Part shown: positions 34,391-42,927 of the stretch, in pieces
Numbering within the stretch: the stretch's first letter is position 1
Layout of the letters: the number at the start of each line of letters is the position of its first letter
Assembly: GCA_036374995.1 (NCBI GenBank)
Contig: DASUSS010000152.1
Span: forward strand, 1-64,000
Direction of reading: 5' to 3'
DNA: 64,000 nucleotides
DNA from: SH-MAG3 sp036374995
Lineage (GTDB): Bacteria > Gemmatimonadota > Gemmatimonadetes > Longimicrobiales > RSA9
Program-made: the position numbers and the translations under genes
Notes under the pieces: model-generated
What the model was told of the DNA's origin: nothing
The model's input: only the letters and a program-made list of their open reading frames with translations
Databases searched by the model: none

Positions 34391-34882
34391 ATGGAGCGGG
34401 AGGATTCGCTGGTGCTCACGCTGATGCGTGAGCTGGATGACATCACCGTCGCCGACCGGATTCGGCAGGCGACGGACCTGCGCGTTCAGAGCCGGATCGA
34501 TGCGGACATCATCGAGCGTGTCGCGTGCTACGTCGGGGCGCCTCGCCAATTGCTCACGGACCGACTCGCCGCGCTCGAGCAGGAGTGGAACATCGAGCGC
34601 GTGCTCACGCTCCAGTCTTCGGCCACGGCGATCGCCGGCGTCCTGCTGGCGGCACGGGGCAGCCGGCGCTGGACGCTCCTCACTCTGGTGACGTCCGGGT
34701 TCCTCATGCAGCACGCGCTCCGGGGGTGGTGTCCGCCGCTCGCACTGCACCGGCGCCTTGGGTTCCGCACCCAGCGCGAGATCGATCTCGAGATCCACAT
34801 GCTGAAGCTGCTGCGCGGCGACTACGAAGGCCTGCCGGCGAACGTCGCGCCAACCTCGTTCCGGGAGTGGCGCGTACTCTGA
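34391..34882 (+). CDS. DUF2892-like inner-membrane protein
   Basis: 163 residues. The first ~65 are a charged helical region (LRVQSRIDADIIERVACYVGA). A DUF2892-like part follows: ERVLTLQSSATAIAGVLLAA, a second hydrophobic helix (WTLLTLVTSGFLMQHAL), then GWCPPLALHRRLGFRT and the end block EIDLEIHMLKLLRGDY. DUF2892 proteins are small membrane proteins, often found with rhodanese domains, of unclear role. GGGAGCGGG precedes the ATG at 34391. It is divergent from tnaA. Confidence 0.78.
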   Translation: MEREDSLVLTLMRELDDITVADRIRQATDLRVQSRIDADIIERVACYVGAPRQLLTDRLAALEQEWNIERVLTLQSSATAIAGVLLAARGSRRWTLLTLVTSGFLMQHALRGWCPPLALHRRLGFRTQREIDLEIHMLKLLRGDYEGLPANVAPTSFREWRVL

Positions 34883-34913
34883 AGCGCTGCCGCACGCTCG
34901 CTGACTCGTCCCC

Positions 34914-34942
34914 TTGTGCCGGTCGGGCGGCGGTCGGATACT
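34914..34942 (+). promoter_or_regulatory. argS promoter
   Basis: TTGTGC (34914-34919), a 17-base spacer and GATACT (34937-34942). Transcription should start near 34949, six bases before an in-frame ATG at 34955 and about 40 before the ATG at 34988. Confidence 0.52.
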
Positions 34943-34987
34943 GTCGCGGCAACAATGGTCCTTTTCCCGACGACGCGGCCCGCCGGA

Positions 34988-36712
34988 ATGTCCGATCTCG
35001 AGAGACTGCTGCGCGAGCGGCTCGCGCCCGCGTTCGCGGAGGTTGCGGGCGAATCCGCAGACCCCGCGCTGCGGCGCTCGCAGCATGCCGACTTCCAGGC
35101 GGACGGCGCGCTCGCTCTCGCCCGCCGGCTGCGCGCGAAGCCGCGCGAGGTCGCGGAACGGGTCGTCGCAGCCGCACGGCTCGACGATGTCTGTGCCGCG
35201 GTCGACATCGCGGGACCCGGATTCATCAACCTGACCGTCCGTGATGAGGTGCTCGGCCGGGGCGTGGCCGCGCTGCTGGGCGATGCGCGTCTGGGCGTTC
35301 CCGGGGCGGCCGAATCCGACACGATCGTCGTCGACTACTCCGCGCCGAACGTCGCGAAGGAGATGCACGTCGGTCACCTCCGCTCGACCGTCATCGGCGA
35401 TGCTGCCGTTCGACTGCTGGAGTGGCTCGGCCACCGTGTGGTGAAGGCGAACCACATCGGCGACTGGGGCACGCCGTTCGGCATGCTGATCGAGCACCTC
35501 CTCGACATCGGCGAGGCCGAGGCGACGCACGAGCTCTCGGTCGGCGACCTCGACGCGTTCTACAAGGCGGCGCGCCGCAAGTTCGATGCGGATCCGGACT
35601 TCGCGGAGCGTGCCCGGCGCCGGGTCGTCGCGCTACAGGCCGGAGACACGCAGACGCGGCAGGCATGGCAGCTCCTCGTCGGGCAGTCCGAAACGTATTT
35701 CCTGTCCGTGTACGAGCGGCTGCACGTGCGGCTCGGCCCGGACGACTTCGCCGGCGAGAGCATGTACAATGACCTGCTCCAGCCGGTGGTCGATGAGCTG
35801 ACGCGACTGGGCCTGCTGCGCGAGAGCGAAGGAGCGCTCTGCGCGTTTCCGGAGGGATTCGTGAACCGCGACGGCGAGCCGCTGCCGCTGATCGTGCAGA
35901 AGAGCGACGGCGGCTTCGGTTATGCTGCCACGGATCTGGCCGCGATCCGATACCGCGTGCAGCAGCTGGGCGCCGCGCGCATCCTGTACGTCGTCGGGCT
36001 GCCGCAGCGGCAGCACCTGGCGATGATCTACGAGACCGCGCGCGAGGCCGGCTGGCTGTCCGGCCGTGCGCGCGCGGAGCACATCGGGTTCGGCTCCGTG
36101 CTCGGCGCGGACGGCCGCATGCTGCGCAGCCGTGCGGGTGGATCGGTCAAGCTGATCGAGCTGATCGACGAGGCGGTCGCGCGCGCGGCGGTGGTCGTTG
36201 CGGAGAAGAATCCCGCGCTGGACGAGACGACGCAGCGGCAGGTCGCGGACATCGTGGGTGTCGGCGCCATCAAGTATGCCGACCTGTCGACGGATCGCAC
36301 GCGCGACTACGTGTTCGACTTCGACCGCATGCTCTCGTTCGATGGCAACACGGGGCCGTATCTCCAGTATGCCCACGCACGCATCAGCTCGATCACCCGC
36401 AGATCGGACACGCCACCGCCGCGCGCGCTGGATGCGGTGGCGCTCGGCCATGCGGCGGAGCGGGACCTGGCGCTGGAGCTGCTCGGGTTCCATGGCGTGC
36501 TCGATGACGCCGCCGCGTCGCTCGAGTTCCACCGCCTCGCCGCGTACCTCTACGGTCTGGCGACCCGCTTCAGCAGCTTCTACGAGCAGTGTCCGGTGCT
36601 GCGTGCGGACGCCGGCACGCGCGCGAGTCGTCTCGTGCTCTGCGACGTGACCGCGCGCACGCTCGCGCTCGGACTCGGCCTGCTCGGCATCGACGTGCCC
36701 GAGCAGATGTAG
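34988..36712 (+). CDS. argS: Arginyl-tRNA synthetase
   Basis: 574 residues from ATG 34988. It charges tRNA-Arg. The N-terminal additional domain (1-~110) precedes the class I catalytic core with SAPNVAKEMHVGHLRST (HVGH, 127-130). ArgRS usually lacks a classic KMSKS; GADGRMLRSRAGG stands in its place. The C-terminal anticodon domain ends LGIDVPEQM, typical for the family. The start at 34988 (MSDLERLLRERL) agrees with other ArgRS N-termini. An in-frame ATG at 34955 adds 11 residues and would suit a near-leaderless mRNA. It converges with the next gene, five bases apart. Confidence 0.96.
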   Translation: MSDLERLLRERLAPAFAEVAGESADPALRRSQHADFQADGALALARRLRAKPREVAERVVAAARLDDVCAAVDIAGPGFINLTVRDEVLGRGVAALLGDARLGVPGAAESDTIVVDYSAPNVAKEMHVGHLRSTVIGDAAVRLLEWLGHRVVKANHIGDWGTPFGMLIEHLLDIGEAEATHELSVGDLDAFYKAARRKFDADPDFAERARRRVVALQAGDTQTRQAWQLLVGQSETYFLSVYERLHVRLGPDDFAGESMYNDLLQPVVDELTRLGLLRESEGALCAFPEGFVNRDGEPLPLIVQKSDGGFGYAATDLAAIRYRVQQLGAARILYVVGLPQRQHLAMIYETAREAGWLSGRARAEHIGFGSVLGADGRMLRSRAGGSVKLIELIDEAVARAAVVVAEKNPALDETTQRQVADIVGVGAIKYADLSTDRTRDYVFDFDRMLSFDGNTGPYLQYAHARISSITRRSDTPPPRALDAVALGHAAERDLALELLGFHGVLDDAAASLEFHRLAAYLYGLATRFSSFYEQCPVLRADAGTRASRLVLCDVTARTLALGLGLLGIDVPEQM

Positions 36713-36717
36713 GCGGA

Positions 36718-37755
36718 TCAGCGGGACAGCCGGTCGAGCAGCCGGTCGAGTGCGATGCTGCCCGGAAGTGCATCCGCGATCGCGGCGATCTCCTCCGCCT
36801 CGCGCCACGCGGCCTCCAGCGCCGCGAGCTCACCCTCCAGTGCACGGCGCTCCGACTCCTCGTTCAACGCCATCTCGAAGACGAGTGACTCGGGACCCTT
36901 GAGCACTCGCGGATCGCTGCCCGCGTGCCGTCCCAGCGCGGCGCCGCCCGCCGCGGCCCTGCGCAGCACCTCTTCCGCCGAGCCCATCTGCGCGAGCAGG
37001 CGGTCTGCCTCGTTCAGTTTCGCACGTGTTGCACCGGACTTGTTGACGTGCACCATCGCGCGCGCGAGCAGCCCGCGAGCAGACGCGCCGGCCACCACCG
37101 CGATGTCCGTCGAAGCCTTCCGCACGTTGCCACTCCACGCGGACGGCTTGTCGCGATGGGCATCACGGATGTGGACTTCCAGGTTGCCCGTCCAGCCGGC
37201 GTCCAGATGCATTCCATCGACATGGAAACGGCGGATGACGAGACCGGCGCCCGAGTCTGCACGATCCGGAATGCGGTAGACGATCCTGCGCTGGCGCCGG
37301 TTCTCCCACCAGCGGCTGACACCCATGAGCCCCGCAATGCCGACACCGGTGGCCTGGAGACCACCCCAGAAGGCGACCGTCGCACCGGCGCTCAGCGCAC
37401 CGGTGATGAGGTATCGCTTGCGTCGACGGAGCAGCTGGGTCCCGTAGCGCCACGCCGCGAGCTCGCCGGGCACCGCGCCGCCGACGCGGACGAAGCGCGT
37501 GCCGTCGGGGAGCCGGGCGAGGCCGACGTTCTCCGACTGCACGCGGAGCCGCGCGTCGCGGTAGAGCTTCTCGGCGGCCTCCACGGTCTCCCACCGCTCC
37601 TCGATCGGAGCGAGGTTCCACCGCCCACACACGGGACACACGGCCCAGAGCCGGCCCTTCCACGCGTCGAACGCGATCTGCCGGCCGACCGGGAACGACT
37701 CGAGCGCCTCGTTCGCGCCGAGCTCCGCGGAGCAGAAGATGCAGCTGCGGTACAT
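36718..37755 (-). CDS. Unknown zinc-ribbon membrane protein
   Basis: 345 residues. The N-terminus holds two Cys pairs (CIFCS at 5-9 and CPVCGRWN near 40), a likely zinc ribbon. A hydrophobic segment lies at ~115-140 (YLITGALSAGATVAFWGG). The C-terminal part has short strand blocks and long helices with coiled-coil character (ESERRALEGELAALEAAWREAEE). Family not recognised. The stop is five bases from argS, and the genes converge. A -10-like TATATT ends six bases before its ATG. Confidence 0.75.
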   Translation of the reverse strand: MYRSCIFCSAELGANEALESFPVGRQIAFDAWKGRLWAVCPVCGRWNLAPIEERWETVEAAEKLYRDARLRVQSENVGLARLPDGTRFVRVGGAVPGELAAWRYGTQLLRRRKRYLITGALSAGATVAFWGGLQATGVGIAGLMGVSRWWENRRQRRIVYRIPDRADSGAGLVIRRFHVDGMHLDAGWTGNLEVHIRDAHRDKPSAWSGNVRKASTDIAVVAGASARGLLARAMVHVNKSGATRAKLNEADRLLAQMGSAEEVLRRAAAGGAALGRHAGSDPRVLKGPESLVFEMALNEESERRALEGELAALEAAWREAEEIAAIADALPGSIALDRLLDRLSR

Positions 37756-37761
37756 GCATCG

Positions 37762-37767
37762 AATATA
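37762..37767 (-). promoter_or_regulatory. -10 box of the zinc-ribbon gene
   Basis: TATATT on the minus strand, six bases before the ATG at 37755. No clear -35 is visible. The spacing predicts a leaderless transcript. Confidence 0.4.
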
Positions 37768-37795
37768 ATGATGCCGACCGCAGCAGTGCCCGGCT

Positions 37796-38470
37796 CTACT
37801 GCATCAGCATCTCGCCCGTATCCTCCCAGCGCCAGTGCCGCAGGATCGTGTGCAGGCGTGGCGGCAGCCCGTCGCCATACTCGACAGGATAGTTGCGGAC
37901 CACATGGAAGTACGTGTCGCCGTGCTGCGCGACCGTGACGCTGCCGGTGAAGTTCGTGCGGTCTGCCGCGATGTAGCGGAATGCGGTCGTCTCGAGTGCC
38001 CATGCCGGTCGCTCCGCCGGCACGACCTCGTGCTCCTCGGCGGCGCTGCTCCGCATCAGCTCGTCCAGGATGTCCGCGGCGGCCGGGCGGTCGGCGGCCG
38101 ACGGATGCACGTGCACGAGCATGTATGCATGCGGATTCACGGTGCCGCCGAACGCTGCTACGAACCGCACGCTCCCCGCCTCGTCGAACTCCGAGCGCAT
38201 GCCCGGCGGCACGTACGTCGAGAACGGGACGGCAAACCCGGCGGGTGCGGTCACGAGCTGCAACGTCTCGATGACCGGCATGCCCTCGACCATGACCGTG
38301 TCCTGGCGCGTGGCCGATCGCGCAGGCGGCCTCGCATCGGCCGGCGGTGCCGGCGCGGGGGCGCGGTCATCACCCGGCGGCGTCACGTCCGGCGCCGGGG
38401 GAGCCGCTCCATTCTCGGTCGTACCGCACGCGGCGGAGAGCAGGAGAGCAGTCATCAGGAATGTCCGCAC
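37796..38470 (-). CDS. Lipoprotein of unknown function
   Basis: 224 residues. The signal sequence ends LLLSAACG (lipobox Cys ~15), then a Pro/Ala-rich disordered linker (~20-55). The folded part (~58-224) is strand-rich (AFGGTVNPHAYMLVHVHPS; TDRTNFTGSV-like strands) and ends with YGDGLPPRLHTILRHWRWED. The start is GTG, with GGAGGTG six bases ahead. No family recognised. It should sit on a periplasmic face of the envelope. Confidence 0.8.
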   Translation of the reverse strand: MRTFLMTALLLSAACGTTENGAAPPAPDVTPPGDDRAPAPAPPADARPPARSATRQDTVMVEGMPVIETLQLVTAPAGFAVPFSTYVPPGMRSEFDEAGSVRFVAAFGGTVNPHAYMLVHVHPSAADRPAAADILDELMRSSAAEEHEVVPAERPAWALETTAFRYIAADRTNFTGSVTVAQHGDTYFHVVRNYPVEYGDGLPPRLHTILRHWRWEDTGEMLMQ

Positions 38471-38583
38471 GCCGACACCTCCATGGATCGCGGAATTCTG
38501 TGAGTCCGGTGTCCAATGCGAGATCCGGGCCGCGTGGTACGACTGATGCGACCTGCCGGTCGTACCCGAGCGAGGAGGACAGG

Positions 38584-38865
38584 ATGCGGGAGCTGTTTCA
38601 CGCCGATGGCGACACGTGGCGCGTGTCGAGCGACACGCATGACACGCACCGGGCGGTGCACACCGTGGTGTTCCACTGCGTCAGCAACAGCCAGCGGCCG
38701 TATCGCGTCGTCGAGTTTCCCGATGCGGCACTCGAGGGGCGGGACGTCGAGGAGATGGGCGAGCATGAGCTCACCGAGCTGTTCGGCCGCTCGCACACCA
38801 TGGACTACAGCCACGACACTGCGGCCGAGCCCGAGAGTCACGGATACGGGGATCCGCCGTTGTAA
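38584..38865 (+). CDS. Small unknown protein
   Basis: 93 residues starting MRELFHADGDTWRVSSD, with a short strand pattern (VHTVVFHCVSN; PYRVVEFPDAAL) and an acidic, His-containing tail. GAGGAGGA precedes the ATG at 38584. It is divergent from the lipoprotein gene upstream. No domain recognised; soluble and probably cytoplasmic. Confidence 0.7.
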   Translation: MRELFHADGDTWRVSSDTHDTHRAVHTVVFHCVSNSQRPYRVVEFPDAALEGRDVEEMGEHELTELFGRSHTMDYSHDTAAEPESHGYGDPPL

Positions 38866-38893
38866 GCGGTCGTGTCCCGCTACCGTCCCTGGA

Positions 38894-39436
38894 TCAGAGC
38901 AGTCCCTCGTAGACCGGATTGGTCACGATCTCGCCAGTCTCGTCGAGGACGTGGCGGTCCCACGGGAACACGACGGTGGCGCTGGTCTCGAGCGCGTGGT
39001 AGTCGGGCTTGTAGCCGCCGACCTTCACGAGACTCGTGGCCGTGCGGATCTCGGCGGGCGAGACCTGGCGCAGCGCGTTGAGCGCGAGGCGCATCGTGTC
39101 GCCGGACGTGCAGATCTCGTCGACGATGAGCACGCGGCGGCCGGCGGCCTCCTTCGGCGCGGCCGACAGGATCTTCGGCCGGACGCGGGAACGGAGGCCG
39201 CCGGTGTCGCGGCTGATCTTGAGCGAGTAGAAGTCGCAGCGGAGAATCGAGGCGACCACGGCGCCCGGGATCACGCCCGCCTTCGCGATTCCCACGACGA
39301 TCTCCGGCTGGTACCGATCGGTGGCGACCTTCACGGCGAGCACGCGGCAGAGCTCGCCGAAGAACTCCCACGACAGCTCGAGGAACTCCGTTTCCGGCAT
39401 TCCACGGGCACGCTTGGCGTTCATCGGCAGGGGCAT
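38894..39436 (-). CDS. Purine-type phosphoribosyltransferase
   Basis: 180 residues. The PRPP-binding signature is complete (RRVLIVDEICTSGDTMRLAL), preceded by a GIAKAGVIPG loop and followed by a C-terminal hood with FPWDRH. It transfers phosphoribose from PRPP to a base, most likely hypoxanthine, guanine or xanthine in purine salvage. A pyr-type or regulatory role is less likely. GGAGGAAGG stands before the ATG at 39436. It is divergent from the gene at 39548, with 111 bases between. Confidence 0.9.
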   Translation of the reverse strand: MPLPMNAKRARGMPETEFLELSWEFFGELCRVLAVKVATDRYQPEIVVGIAKAGVIPGAVVASILRCDFYSLKISRDTGGLRSRVRPKILSAAPKEAAGRRVLIVDEICTSGDTMRLALNALRQVSPAEIRTATSLVKVGGYKPDYHALETSATVVFPWDRHVLDETGEIVTNPVYEGLL

Positions 39437-39510
39437 GGCGACCTTCCTCCGCAGGCTGGGCCCGCCAACTTAGCCGATGGGCCGACCGGACGAAAGCGGC
39501 GGGCCGCGAG

Positions 39511-39539
39511 TTGACACGGTGCGGTGCCGCGGGCATTCT
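39511..39539 (+). promoter_or_regulatory. Near-leaderless promoter
   Basis: A perfect TTGACA (39511-39516), 17 bases, then CATTCT (39534-39539). Eight bases separate the -10 box from the ATG at 39548, and no Shine-Dalgarno is present. Confidence 0.6.
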
Positions 39540-39547
39540 GCCGCGCC

Positions 39548-39982
39548 ATGGATTCCGACCTCCGGTCCCGCGCGGAGGCCCGTCTCGCCGATGCCGCCCG
39601 CGCCCGCGGCCTCGCCGATCCGAGGCCGCCCTTCCGGGAACGGCTGCGGCTGCTGAAGCAGGCGCACCCGGCCGCGTTCGATCGCGCCATCGAGCATTAC
39701 GAGCAGCGCGTCCTCCCGGCGCTGGTCGAGGAAGAGCCGCTACCCGTGTGGATCGAGTACGGCCGCTTCCTCGGATCGCTCACGGCCGCAGGCGCGGTCA
39801 CGGCCATAGACGAGTCCGGCCGGGCCACGCAGTGGGCACCGGCCGCTCGAGCCTCGCTCGTCCTGTTCATCCCGGAAGACACGGCTTCGGACGTGATGAT
39901 CCTGGCGCAGCCCGCCGAGCCGAGTCCCGCCCAGAGCGCGACTGCCGCCCTGCTCGTGCAGCGCGCCCTGAAGCTGGAGTGA
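39548..39982 (+). CDS. Unknown soluble protein
   Basis: 144 residues. The N-terminal half is Arg/Ala-rich helix (RSRAEARLADAARARGL, RLRLLKQAHPAAFDRAIEHYEQRVLP). The C-terminal half has strands around LVLFIPEDTASDVMILAQP. No family recognised, and no signal peptide. The start is set by the perfect promoter just upstream. An upstream in-frame extension lies before the predicted transcription start and is rejected. It converges with rho. Confidence 0.75.
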   Translation: MDSDLRSRAEARLADAARARGLADPRPPFRERLRLLKQAHPAAFDRAIEHYEQRVLPALVEEEPLPVWIEYGRFLGSLTAAGAVTAIDESGRATQWAPAARASLVLFIPEDTASDVMILAQPAEPSPAQSATAALLVQRALKLE

Positions 39983-40026
39983 CACGGAGCCGACGTGCTC
40001 GTCGCACGCTCACTCCGCTTCTCCCG

Positions 40027-41277
40027 CTATCCTCGCGCCATGCTGTCGAGGAACTCCTTGTTCGTCTTCGTGCGGCGCATGCGATCGAGCAGGAACTCGA
40101 GCGCTTCGGCGGGTGGCATGTCGGCGAGGAAGTTCCGCAGCAGGTAGACGCGGTTCAGCTCGACCTCGTCCATGAGCAGCTCTTCCTTGCGCGTGCCGGA
40201 CCGGTTGATGTCGACGGCGGGGAAGATGCGCTTGTCGGCAATGTGGCGGTCGAGGACGACCTCCATGTTGCCCGTGCCCTTGAACTCCTCGAAGATCACC
40301 TCGTCCATGCGCGAGCCCGTCTCGATCAGGGCCGTCGCAATGATCGTGAGCGAGCCGCCCTGGTCGATGTTGCGCGCGGCGCCGAAGAAGCGCTTCGGCT
40401 TGTGCAGTGCGTGAGCGTCGACACCGCCGGACAGGATCTTGCCCGAGTGCGGCACCGTCACGTTGTAGGCGCGGGCGAGACGCGTGATCGAGTCGAGCAG
40501 GATGACGACGTCGCGGCCGTGCTCCGTCAGGCGCTTCGCCTTCTCGATCACCATCTCGGCGACCTGCGTGTGGCGGTCGGCCGGCTCATCGAACGTCGAC
40601 GAGATCACTTCGGCGCTGACGTGCTCCTCCATGTCCGTTACCTCCTCGGGCCGCTCGTCGATGAGCAGCACAATGAGGTGGACCTCCGGGTGGTTCTCGA
40701 TGATGGAGTTGGCGATCTGCTGCATGAGCATCGTCTTGCCCGCCTTAGGCGGCGAGACGATCAGCCCCCGCTGTCCCTTGCCGATCGGCGTCATCAGATC
40801 CATGAGCCGCATCGACAGACTGCCCGTCGAGTTCTCCAGCTTCAGCCGCTCCTCCGGATAGCGCGGCCGCAGGTTGTCGAATGCGATCCGATGCTTCGCC
40901 TTCTCCGGATCGTCACCGTTGACCTGCTCGACCTTCAGCAGCGCCAGGTACCGCTCACCCTCCTTCGGCGGTCGCACCTGGCCCATGACCGTGTCACCCG
41001 TGCGCAGGTCGAAACGCTTGATCTGCGACGGACTCACGTAGATGTCGTCGGGGCCGTACAGGTAGTTCCAGTCCTGCGATCGCAGGAAGCCGTATCCCTC
41101 GGGTAGGATCTCGAGCACACCCTCGCCGCGCAGCACGACGTCGCTGTCGAGGAGGTTCTGTTCGATACGGAAGATCAGGTCCTGCTTACGCAGTCCGGAA
41201 TAGTTCGAGATATTGAGCTCCTCCGCCATCTCGTGCAGCTCGGCTATGGATTTGCTCTTCAGTTCGGCGATGTCCAC
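40027..41277 (-). CDS. rho: Transcription termination factor Rho
   Basis: 416 residues. Hexameric RNA helicase that ends transcription at C-rich sites. The N-terminal helical domain (MDIAELKSKSIAELHEMAEEL) precedes the RNA-binding cold-shock fold (RGEGVLEILPEGYGFLR, GPDDIYVSPSQIKRF). The ATPase core has the P-loop PPKAGKT, Walker B VVILLDSITRLARAYN and the Q/R loops, and ends DRMRRTKTNKEFLDSM. There is no long insert. GGAG precedes the ATG. A good promoter about 160 bases upstream leaves a long leader, which would allow autoregulation. Confidence 0.97.
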   Translation of the reverse strand: MDIAELKSKSIAELHEMAEELNISNYSGLRKQDLIFRIEQNLLDSDVVLRGEGVLEILPEGYGFLRSQDWNYLYGPDDIYVSPSQIKRFDLRTGDTVMGQVRPPKEGERYLALLKVEQVNGDDPEKAKHRIAFDNLRPRYPEERLKLENSTGSLSMRLMDLMTPIGKGQRGLIVSPPKAGKTMLMQQIANSIIENHPEVHLIVLLIDERPEEVTDMEEHVSAEVISSTFDEPADRHTQVAEMVIEKAKRLTEHGRDVVILLDSITRLARAYNVTVPHSGKILSGGVDAHALHKPKRFFGAARNIDQGGSLTIIATALIETGSRMDEVIFEEFKGTGNMEVVLDRHIADKRIFPAVDINRSGTRKEELLMDEVELNRVYLLRNFLADMPPAEALEFLLDRMRRTKTNKEFLDSMARG

Positions 41278-41440
41278 GGATCACTCCGATTGTGCATGGT
41301 ATGAACGACAGGCGAGCGACGCCGTCCTCGGGATTGCGCAGATTGCTGTCGGGACGGAACTCTACAATCGACCAGGAAAAGGTCGGCGCGTGGCTCGCGC
41401 CTCCGTGCTGCGGGAGGTTCTCGTCGCGGGTTATGCGATC

Positions 41441-41469
41441 AGTCTACCACGGCGGAAATCGGGGGTCAA
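41441..41469 (-). promoter_or_regulatory. rho promoter with long leader
   Basis: On the minus strand TTGACC (41464-41469), 17 bases, then TAGACT (41441-41446). Transcription should start near 41434, giving a 5' leader of about 157 bases (41278-41434) with no gene in it. Confidence 0.55.
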
Positions 41470-41530
41470 GAGTCGCGTTGCCGTATGAATCGCAAGGATC
41501 GTACTTGATCCCGAACGGTGGCGCGGGAGC

Positions 41531-41563
41531 TTGACAGGTCTCGGGCGGCTCCAGAAATATACG
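41531..41563 (+). promoter_or_regulatory. Putative promoter of the gene at 41599
   Basis: TTGACA (41531-41536) followed by the A+T block AAATATACG (41555-41563). The best -10 (TATACG) is 21 bases away, longer than ideal, so the exact -10 is uncertain. Confidence 0.35.
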
Positions 41564-41598
41564 GCCCCTTTCGGACGGGCACCCAGGCAGGAGGCGGC

Positions 41599-41946
41599 AT
41601 GGCGCGTCACAACCGCGACGCTCGTGGCTCGGATCAGCGAGGCGAGAGCTACGAGCTGAGCTATCAGCCGGACTGGCTGCGGCTGATCAAGGTGACGCGC
41701 ATGCTGGAGAGCGGGCGCCAGTCGACCAAGACGCTGTTCAAGAACATGGCCAGGCGGGAGCAGCCGCCCGGGGCACGCGTCCGGACCCGCGTCTCGTCGC
41801 GCGATCAGCGGGTCGAGTTCGAGATCGAGGTGGACGACCCGCAGGGCGTCGTGCGCAGGATCATTGTCGAGACGGAGCCGCCGGCGGGCGGCGAGCGTCT
41901 CGTCTTCACGATCGACGGACATCCCCCCCAGAAACGGCGCTCCTGA
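41599..41946 (+). CDS. Small unknown protein
   Basis: 115 residues. AGGAGG precedes the ATG. The N-terminus is charged (ARHNRDARGSDQRGESYEL), the middle is helical (DWLRLIKVTRMLESGRQ), and the C-terminal half alternates strands (VRTRVSSRDQRVEFEIEVDD). No family recognised, soluble. It converges with the MCE gene at 41965, 18 bases apart. Confidence 0.7.
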   Translation: MARHNRDARGSDQRGESYELSYQPDWLRLIKVTRMLESGRQSTKTLFKNMARREQPPGARVRTRVSSRDQRVEFEIEVDDPQGVVRRIIVETEPPAGGERLVFTIDGHPPQKRRS

Positions 41947-41964
41947 CGCGCGGGTGTCGCCACG

Positions 41965-42927
41965 TCAGAAAACGTACCGCAGCGGATTGCGGCGCACATC
42001 GGCGAGCAGCGAGTCCAGCTCCGCCCGCGCCGCGCCGATCGCGCGCATGAGCGCGCTGTCCTGCTGCATGCGCGCGAGCGTGCCGTTCGGATCGCCGAGC
42101 GACTCGCTCGCCGCTGCGAGCCGCACGTTCAGCGAATCCACGCGCTGCTGCACTCGAGCAAGCGCCACGCGAAGCTCCGAGCTCCGGCCCGCCCGCTCGC
42201 GCAGCGCCGCAACCAGCGCGGGCAGTGCGGCTGCGTGTGCGCGGGTATTCTCGAGCGCTGCCCTGAACGCCGGATCGCGCAGCAGCGCGTAGCCCGGATT
42301 CGCGTCGAGATCCGCCTGCATCACGCGCGCCTCGTCGACGGCTGCACCCAGTCCCTCGAACGCCCGCTCCGTCTGCACGAGCCGCGCCCGTATCGCGGGC
42401 GTATACGCGCTCAGGTCGGCGAGCACGGCATCCAGCTCGCGCTTCACCGCCTCCGCCCGGTTCGTCAGCTGTCGCGGCGTCAGCTGCATCACCTCGCGCA
42501 GCGTGTCGCCCGGCGTGAGTACGGGAGCGGCGGCACTGCCCGCCGTGATGTTGACCGCACGCTCACTCATGATGTTGATCGATGTGAGATGGACGCGACT
42601 GTCGGCGCGCACCTGGGATTGCACGCTGCGGGGCAGCTCGATGCGAAGGAGGACGCGCTCGAGGGTGTCGCGGCCGGCGGGGAGCAGGCCGACGGCCGTG
42701 ACGGTGCCGATCGGGCGGCCACTGACCCAGACGGGGGAGCCATCCACCAGACCCGCTCCGCCCGCGATGACGGCGAAGATGGCATAATCCTCACGGAACG
42801 CGCCGCGCAGGTCATCGAGGAAGAAGATGAGCAGGGCGGATGTCAGGAGCAGTGCGATGATGAGCGTGCCGGCGACGATGCGGCGGCTCTGGCGCGCTCC
42901 TGCGGCGGTGCTATCTTCGCCCGCCAT
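41965..42927 (-). CDS. MCE/MlaD-type lipid-binding protein (orphan)
   Basis: 320 residues. One N-terminal transmembrane segment (VAGTLIIALLLTSALLIFFL) precedes an MCE domain (~50-140: GLVDGSPVWVSGRPIGTVTAV, RVHLTSINIMSERAVNIT). A long helical periplasmic region follows and ends VRRNPLRYVF. The MlaD at 45335-46324 ends in a similar RRNPRRY stretch, so the two are paralogues. It probably binds or passes lipids in the periplasm with the Mla transporter. The ATG at 42927 overlaps the divergent mqnA start (CATG). An ATG at 42945 is the alternative. Confidence 0.88.
   Translation of the reverse strand: MAGEDSTAAGARQSRRIVAGTLIIALLLTSALLIFFLDDLRGAFREDYAIFAVIAGGAGLVDGSPVWVSGRPIGTVTAVGLLPAGRDTLERVLLRIELPRSVQSQVRADSRVHLTSINIMSERAVNITAGSAAAPVLTPGDTLREVMQLTPRQLTNRAEAVKRELDAVLADLSAYTPAIRARLVQTERAFEGLGAAVDEARVMQADLDANPGYALLRDPAFRAALENTRAHAAALPALVAALRERAGRSSELRVALARVQQRVDSLNVRLAAASESLGDPNGTLARMQQDSALMRAIGAARAELDSLLADVRRNPLRYVF
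42889..42917 (+). promoter_or_regulatory. mqnA promoter (near-leaderless)
   Basis: CTGGCG (42889-42894), 17 bases, then TATCTT (42912-42917), eight bases before the ATG. It lies inside the coding start of the divergent MCE gene. Confidence 0.5.
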
